Shown here one piece after another: positions 59,756 through 64,000 of a stretch of 64,000 nt of DNA. The position numbers were made by a program, and so were the translations under genes. The stretch's first letter is position 1; each line of letters starts with the position of its first letter. This DNA is from Thermoplasmatota archaeon (lineage in GTDB: Archaea; Thermoplasmatota; Thermoplasmata; Thermoplasmatales; Thermoplasmataceae): positions 1 through 64,000 of the forward strand of contig JAMCUL010000012.1 in NCBI GenBank assembly GCA_023381355.1, written 5' to 3'. Under the pieces are notes generated by a model that did not search any database, was not told where the DNA came from, and saw nothing but the letters and a program-made list of their open reading frames with translations.

Positions 59756-60438
59756 TACTCGTATATCTTTTGAATTAATTCCCTGAAATTCCCATTGCCA
59801 CGAAAGGGGATGTTTCCATATCCAAGATCATTCAGCTTTTTCTCTGTGGTTCTGCCTAATGGAAAGCACCTCCTTCCGGTATAAATACCATGAGTCTGGG
59901 AATGGAATGTCTCCACCTCTGATGGTGACGTGAAGACAAATCCAATAGCATCCGGGCCAGAGGCATGCATTTCTATCTCTACGGAAGAATCAATCTCCAC
60001 ATACTCATACAGCACAAGATTCAGGCAGATGACCCCACACTCATACGCCCTCCTCTCGAAAATATCTGTATGGCTGAAATTCCTTGGAACTATTACTCTA
60101 TCGCCACTTTTCATGCAGCTGCATATTGAATCTGCAAGTCCATCTGAATCATGATCCGGAGGCGTGATGGAATCCACTCCATTCTCAAGGAGCAGATCCC
60201 TGGTTCTTTCTCCAATGGAGAAGACCTTCACGTTCCTGATGCATTCAGGTCCATACTCTTCCATGAATGCCCTTACGCCATCAGTGCTCATGAAGGCAAT
60301 TCCCTGAAAAGATTCCTTACGCGGATCAAAGTCTCCCTTTCTCCTGACAGTCTTTGCCAGGGGTATATTTACAATCCTGATGGGATATTCCTCACTCTTA
60401 AATTTGTTCTCAGGCCTGAAGCTGATTATGTACCTCAG
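59737..60438 (-). CDS. hemD: Uroporphyrinogen-III synthase
   Basis: Closes and inverts ring D of hydroxymethylbilane. From ATG 60291 the protein would have 184 residues and lack the first lobe. The frame, however, is open upstream and reads IISFRPEN.., VNIPLAKTVRRKGDFDP and QGIAFMSTDGVRAF, the normal first lobe and the family F-x-S-x-x-G-V motif. No ATG, GTG or TTG lies in frame between the hemC stop and 60291. A CTG at 60438-60436 overlaps the hemC TGA as CTGA, exactly like the ATGA junctions elsewhere, and would give 233 residues, the usual size. An ATA nine nt later is the alternative. The stop lies within tRNA-iMet on the other strand. Confidence 0.82.
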   Translation of the reverse strand: MRYIISFRPENKFKSEEYPIRIVNIPLAKTVRRKGDFDPRKESFQGIAFMSTDGVRAFMEEYGPECIRNVKVFSIGERTRDLLLENGVDSITPPDHDSDGLADSICSCMKSGDRVIVPRNFSHTDIFERRAYECGVICLNLVLYEYVEIDSSVEIEMHASGPDAIGFVFTSPSEVETFHSQTHGIYTGRRCFPLGRTTEKKLNDLGYGNIPFRGNGNFRELIQKIYEYSGEWI

Positions 60439-61271
60439 GCGATCATCTCCCGGACCCTGTGTGCAATGGCCCTTGCATCAGCGAGATCAAGTATTTTCCT
60501 TATTATCTTAACCTCAGTTTCACCTGAGGTTATGTCAATGTACAGTATTTTTTCAATGGGATGGTAAAATATCCCGTTCGGTGTTGAACATCCGAAATCC
60601 AGAATGCTGGATACCTCCCTTTCAAAATCAAATCTCCTCCTGGCAACAGGATCCTCGCAGCTCTTTATCCCCTCATTATCTGCCGCTGTTCCTCTGGATA
60701 CCACAGCTATGATTCCCTGATTGGCAGCAGGCACATTCATGGCCTCATCCAGGACAGTGAATCTTCTTCCGGGAAAGAGCCTTCTGATACCGGCCTCTGA
60801 GAGTACGATACCGTCATACTCGCCATTCTCCAGTTTTCCGATCCTTGTATCAATATTTCCCCTTATATTGTGGAATTCCCACTCAGGATGAATCCTTGAA
60901 AGTTGCTTCTCTCTCCTCGGTGACGAGGTTCCGATCCTCATCTTCCTGTTTATGTTCTCATCATCCCTCAGGAGGAGTGCATCATGGTAGCTTTCCCATT
61001 CAAACACTGCGGTTACCTGGAGATCATCATCCAAATCACCGGGCATGTCCTTTGCACTGTGGACTGCACAGTCCAACCTGCCTTCCAGGACCATCTCATT
61101 CAGCCTCCTCACGAAAAGCCCGGTTCCCCCTATTTCCTTCAGGGACTTTTCCTGCGTCTCATCTCCGTGGCTTGTTACCCTTTCTATTTTGCTGTCCCTT
61201 TTTCCAAGTCTTTCGACGAACATTTCCGCCTGAAGGACAGCAAGCTTACTGGATCTTGTTCCCACTAACAT
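60435..61271 (-). CDS. hemC: Hydroxymethylbilane synthase (porphobilinogen deaminase)
   Basis: Joins four porphobilinogens. N-terminal GTRSSKLAVLQAE, RGNIDTRIGKLENGEYDGIVLSEAG with active-site residues, and the dipyrromethane cofactor Cys in LDFGCSTPNG (this loop is more often GGCxxPxG). 278 residues from ATG 61271; ATGs at 61280 and 61292 are alternatives, all within the end of hemL (26-47 nt overlap). Its stop overlaps the probable CTG start of hemD. Confidence 0.92.
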   Translation of the reverse strand: MLVGTRSSKLAVLQAEMFVERLGKRDSKIERVTSHGDETQEKSLKEIGGTGLFVRRLNEMVLEGRLDCAVHSAKDMPGDLDDDLQVTAVFEWESYHDALLLRDDENINRKMRIGTSSPRREKQLSRIHPEWEFHNIRGNIDTRIGKLENGEYDGIVLSEAGIRRLFPGRRFTVLDEAMNVPAANQGIIAVVSRGTAADNEGIKSCEDPVARRRFDFEREVSSILDFGCSTPNGIFYHPIEKILYIDITSGETEVKIIRKILDLADARAIAHRVREMIA

Positions 61272-62526
61272 TAAGATCATACTCCAGTGCATAGGCCATC
61301 TTGAAGGCGGCCATCTCTACCTCTTCCGGCGTGTGTGCCATTCCTATGAACGAAGTCTCGAACTGCCCGGGTGACAGGTAAATGCCATTCCTGAGAAGGT
61401 TCTTGAAGAATTCTGTAAACATGGGAATACTGCATTTCTTTGCACTTTCATAATCTGAAACTTCGTGGCTGCTGAAGAAAACAGTGAACATGTTGTATAC
61501 CCTGTTTACCCTCACCCCAAGATCTTTGTATGGCTCAAGTTTATCCTCAATCCATCTCGCAAGCTCAATTGTAGGATTATAGTCGCTCTTCTTCAGGAAA
61601 TGCAGGGTCGCAATTCCTGAGGCCATGGTATAGGGGTTTGCCGAAAATGTTCCTGACTGGTAAACATTTCCGGATGGGGAAATATTCTTCATAATCTCCT
61701 CCGAACCACCAAATAATCCAACCGGCATTCCTCCTCCTATGATTTTTCCCATTGTGGTTATATCCGGCCTCACTCCAATAAGATCCTGGTATGCCCCATA
61801 GTGGAACCTGAATCCAGTGATCACCTCATCGAATATGAGGAGTGAGCCGTACCTGGTGGTAATTTCTCTCAGGAATTTCAGGAAATCCTTTTCCGGTGGT
61901 ATAACACCCATGTTCCCAAGGACAGGCTCGGTTATCACAGCTGCAATATCGTTTCCATGCCTCCTGAATATATCCTCTATATTTTCGACGTTGTTGAATT
62001 TCCCAACCAGAACTGTTTTGCCTACCTCTTCCGGAATACCCCTGCTTGATGGTATGCCGAATGTCATTGCCCCACTACCCGCTTCAACGAGAACGTAATC
62101 ATGGGAACCGTGGAATCCACCTGCCATCTTGAGGATGAGTTTCCTTCCTGTGTACCCCCTGGCAAGTCTTATTGCGTGCATTGTTGATTCAGTGCCGGAG
62201 TTCACAAATCTCATCATTTCGATGGATGGCACGGCATTCCTTATGAGTTCTCCCATGACTATCTCATTTTCTGTTGGGACTCCTTCAGGAAGTGGATTTC
62301 CCAGATATTCCATGATTTCCTCAAGAATCTCCGTATTTCCATAGCCCGCAAAATTTGCGCCGAATCCCATGGAGAAGTCGAGGTATTCATTGCCATCAAC
62401 ATCAAATATTCGACTTCCGGAAGCCCTTGAAAAATAAACCGGATAGGGTTCATAAAACCTTACAGGAGAATTTACCCCCTTTGGAAATATTTTTAATGCC
62501 CTCTGAAAAAGTTCTCTGGAGTCCAT
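61246..62526 (-). CDS. hemL: Glutamate-1-semialdehyde 2,1-aminomutase
   Basis: PLP enzyme making 5-aminolevulinate in the C5 tetrapyrrole pathway. Features are FPKGVNSPVRFYEPYP, GTESTMHAIRLARGYTGR, DEVITGFR, the PLP Lys in TTMGKIIGGGMPVG, and GTFSANPYTMASG. 426 residues from ATG 62526, which is the family start; the frame upstream to 62601 is Cys-rich and non-family. First gene of hemL-hemC-hemD; hemA and hemB are not in the window. Confidence 0.95.
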   Translation of the reverse strand: MDSRELFQRALKIFPKGVNSPVRFYEPYPVYFSRASGSRIFDVDGNEYLDFSMGFGANFAGYGNTEILEEIMEYLGNPLPEGVPTENEIVMGELIRNAVPSIEMMRFVNSGTESTMHAIRLARGYTGRKLILKMAGGFHGSHDYVLVEAGSGAMTFGIPSSRGIPEEVGKTVLVGKFNNVENIEDIFRRHGNDIAAVITEPVLGNMGVIPPEKDFLKFLREITTRYGSLLIFDEVITGFRFHYGAYQDLIGVRPDITTMGKIIGGGMPVGLFGGSEEIMKNISPSGNVYQSGTFSANPYTMASGIATLHFLKKSDYNPTIELARWIEDKLEPYKDLGVRVNRVYNMFTVFFSSHEVSDYESAKKCSIPMFTEFFKNLLRNGIYLSPGQFETSFIGMAHTPEEVEMAAFKMAYALEYDLNVSGNKIQ

Positions 62527-62796
62527 GCTGAGGTATGGCACATCGTAATTTATCCTTTTCACACAATCTGAATATAATTGACAAAAACACACCGGATTCA
62601 TTGAGGATTATCCCAATTCTCCGTGTATGGGGAGTTATAGCCTTCAATGGTAGACAACCCCCAGCAGTGAAATTGCAGATCTCCCTTGATCCCCACTGCA
62701 TTAAATGCCAGCAGGGATAGAATTTTCAGAAAAAAGTATGAATTTGTTTGCGATTGCCTTTCATTGAGATCAACCGGTTTGAAAGTACAGGCAGCA

Positions 62797-63768
62797 ATGG
62801 CAGAAGAAATCCTGAAGGAGATACGCAGGAAGAACTGCCTGAGCAGGAGGCTTAGGCCGTTCAGTGACTCTGGTTATGTTTACTTTCCACTTGACCGTGA
62901 GATTCCACATCTCAGGGAGATGCAGGGAGAATTCGAGTTCGAGGAGAGAAATAATGAAGGCATCAGGGACATACTCGAAATGATTCTTGGCGGAAGAGGT
63001 AGAAGGATAGGGTGGCAGCGAATTGGGGATGCACTTATATTCAATGCTGGATCAGGCATTTCCGAGAAGGTCTGCGAGGCGATATGTAGTGAGATTGAAA
63101 TCGGGCAGATATATGAGATTCAGGGAAAGATTGGTGGTGAGTCAAGAAAGCCTGAAATCAGGCTAATATACGGCAATGCACACGAAACATCATACAGGGA
63201 AAACGGTGTTAATTTTATCCTGAATCCCATGTCGGTAATGCTCAGCAAGGGCAACATTGTAGAGAGGGGAATTCCCTATCCTGAACTGAAAAATCCACGC
63301 AGGGTCCTGGACATGTTCAGTGGAATAGGATATTTTTCATTGCCGCTTGGGAGGAAATTTACCCTGGAGACCATGACATGTGTGGATATCAATAATGATG
63401 CACTGGGCTACCTGAAAAAATCCTACGAGGCATCAGGGTTCAAATTTGAACTCATATTAGAAAACAGGGATTGCAGGGACATTTCAACCGGGGGGAAATT
63501 CGACACCATAATAATGGGGAATTTCAAGAGCCTGAATTACCTCCCACATGCATTGAGTCATGCAGCTGATCAGTGCAGCATAATACTTCATCATCTTGAG
63601 CCTTCTGATTCCATATCCCGGGCGGATTATGAGATAATGAGAAAATGCTCACATCTTGGATACTCTGCAGGCGTAATCGATTCTCACATGGTGAAATCAT
63701 ATTCCCCTCACATGTGGCATATTTCAACTCTCATCAATGTAAGAAGGAAGGCGTTTGATAAAATTTAA
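62797..63768 (+). CDS. taw2: tRNA(Phe) wyosine-pathway aminocarboxypropyltransferase Taw2 (TYW2/Trm5 family)
   Basis: Class I SAM-dependent enzyme acting on G37 of tRNA-Phe. Taw2 moves the aminocarboxypropyl group of SAM to imidazoguanine. The SAM site is VLDMFSGIGYFSLPLG, and the region DTIIMGNFKSLNYLPHAL corresponds to the Taw2 motif MGY/N..FLxxAL in place of the NLP(P/x) motif of Trm5. The C-terminal SPHMWHISTLINVRRK matches the family tail. Start uncertain: ATG 62797 gives 323 residues; the frame is open to 62686, and TTG at 62779 is possible. Divergent from hemL. Confidence 0.82.
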   Translation: MAEEILKEIRRKNCLSRRLRPFSDSGYVYFPLDREIPHLREMQGEFEFEERNNEGIRDILEMILGGRGRRIGWQRIGDALIFNAGSGISEKVCEAICSEIEIGQIYEIQGKIGGESRKPEIRLIYGNAHETSYRENGVNFILNPMSVMLSKGNIVERGIPYPELKNPRRVLDMFSGIGYFSLPLGRKFTLETMTCVDINNDALGYLKKSYEASGFKFELILENRDCRDISTGGKFDTIIMGNFKSLNYLPHALSHAADQCSIILHHLEPSDSISRADYEIMRKCSHLGYSAGVIDSHMVKSYSPHMWHISTLINVRRKAFDKI

Positions 63769-63795
63769 AACATAGTGTGGCATATTCTATTGAAA

Positions 63796-64000
63796 ATGGA
63801 TAATAGGAGAAGTAATTACAAGGGGAAGAAGCCGTTCAGATCAAAGGAGGACAAGAGGCAACCAGTTCCAAAGAAAGTGAAGAAGCTTGACATGCGAAAA
63901 AGTGAGGAGTTCAATTTCATGCTATCCCGGGCGATTGAGGATCTCCCGGACAGTATCCGGGGTTCCATAGCCGGTGGGATTTATGCTGCCGCTTCCCGGC
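63796..64000 (+). CDS. Protein of unknown function (3' partial)
   Basis: An ATG frame open to the window edge, 68 codons seen. The N-terminal ~35 residues are very basic and polar (SNYKGKKPFRSKEDKRQ..), followed by a probable helical, more hydrophobic domain with SIRGSIAGGIYAAAS. The start is 28 nt after the Taw2 stop. I recognise no family from this fragment. Confidence 0.55.
   Translation, partial: MDNRRSNYKGKKPFRSKEDKRQPVPKKVKKLDMRKSEEFNFMLSRAIEDLPDSIRGSIAGGIYAAASR

Overview
The window comes from an acidophilic Thermoplasmatales-type euryarchaeon (Thermoplasma / Ferroplasma / Cuniculiplasma relatives). The signs are an S10-spc ribosomal supercluster with archaeal and eukaryotic-type proteins (eS4, eL32, eL19, eL42, eS27, eL37), aIF1, aIF1A and aIF2-alpha, topoisomerase VI, an unsplit RNA polymerase B gene with a split A'/A'' pair, Nop5, Cbf5 and Nop10, TTTATA-like BoxA elements about 25 nt before many start codons (leaderless genes), and heavy AGG/AGA arginine use. 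No rRNA, CRISPR array, insertion sequence or prophage was seen. This assignment is inference from gene content; no database was consulted.

Layout. 1-12.6 kb is accessory: an unfamiliar C-terminal coding tail, exonuclease III, histidine ammonia-lyase, tRNA-Lys(CTT), a GNAT acetyltransferase, a class III extradiol dioxygenase-like protein, an Asn/Ser/Thr-rich membrane-anchored protein, a three-gene ABC-2 exporter operon, a Wzx-like flippase, triosephosphate isomerase with a coupled membrane protein, tRNA-Gly(TCC) and a DUF1059 protein. 12.9-29.9 kb is one long S10/spc-type transcription unit: uL3, uL4, uL23, uL2, uS19, uL22, uS3, uL29, aIF1, Rpp29, uS17, uL14, uL24, eS4, uL5, uS14, uS8, uL6, eL32, eL19, uL18, uS5, uL30, uL15, SecY, AdkA, an EMC3/Get1-like insertase, Cmk, Cbf5 and a short Nop5. 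Most junctions overlap by 1-20 nt. 29.9-31.7 kb on the minus strand is LSm-eL37-PurF. 32.6-34.8 kb is eL42-eS27-aIF2alpha-Nop10-PAC2. 35.1-38.1 kb holds a P3A proton ATPase and a ChrB-like protein. 38.3-42.1 kb is top6B-top6A-nitrilase. 42.1-44.1 kb is the trehalose pair otsB/otsA on the minus strand. 44.5-46.3 kb is a DUF3311 + SSS symporter pair. 47.0-48.0 kb is MtnA. 48.4-57.9 kb is tRNA-Lys(TTT)-rpoH-rpoB-rpoA1-rpoA2-nusA. 58-59.8 kb is aIF1A-Rio1-Krr1-tRNA-iMet. 59.7-62.5 kb is hemL-hemC-hemD on the minus strand, followed by Taw2 and a partial gene at the edge.

The most unusual feature is in RNA polymerase. The A' subunit carries about 120 extra residues at its C-terminus and the A'' subunit about 270 extra residues at its N-terminus. 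Together these hold three copies of one roughly 95-115-residue domain (nt about 55057-56235), so the repeat array straddles the A'/A'' split. I do not recognise the domain. Other observations worth checking are an N-terminal two-helix extension on SecY, an acidic tail on uL24, a basic tail on Cbf5, a 53-nt out-of-frame overlap between eL37 and PurF, a hemD that seems to start at a CTG overlapping the hemC stop and whose 3' end is antisense to tRNA-iMet, and a possible frameshift at the start of exonuclease III.
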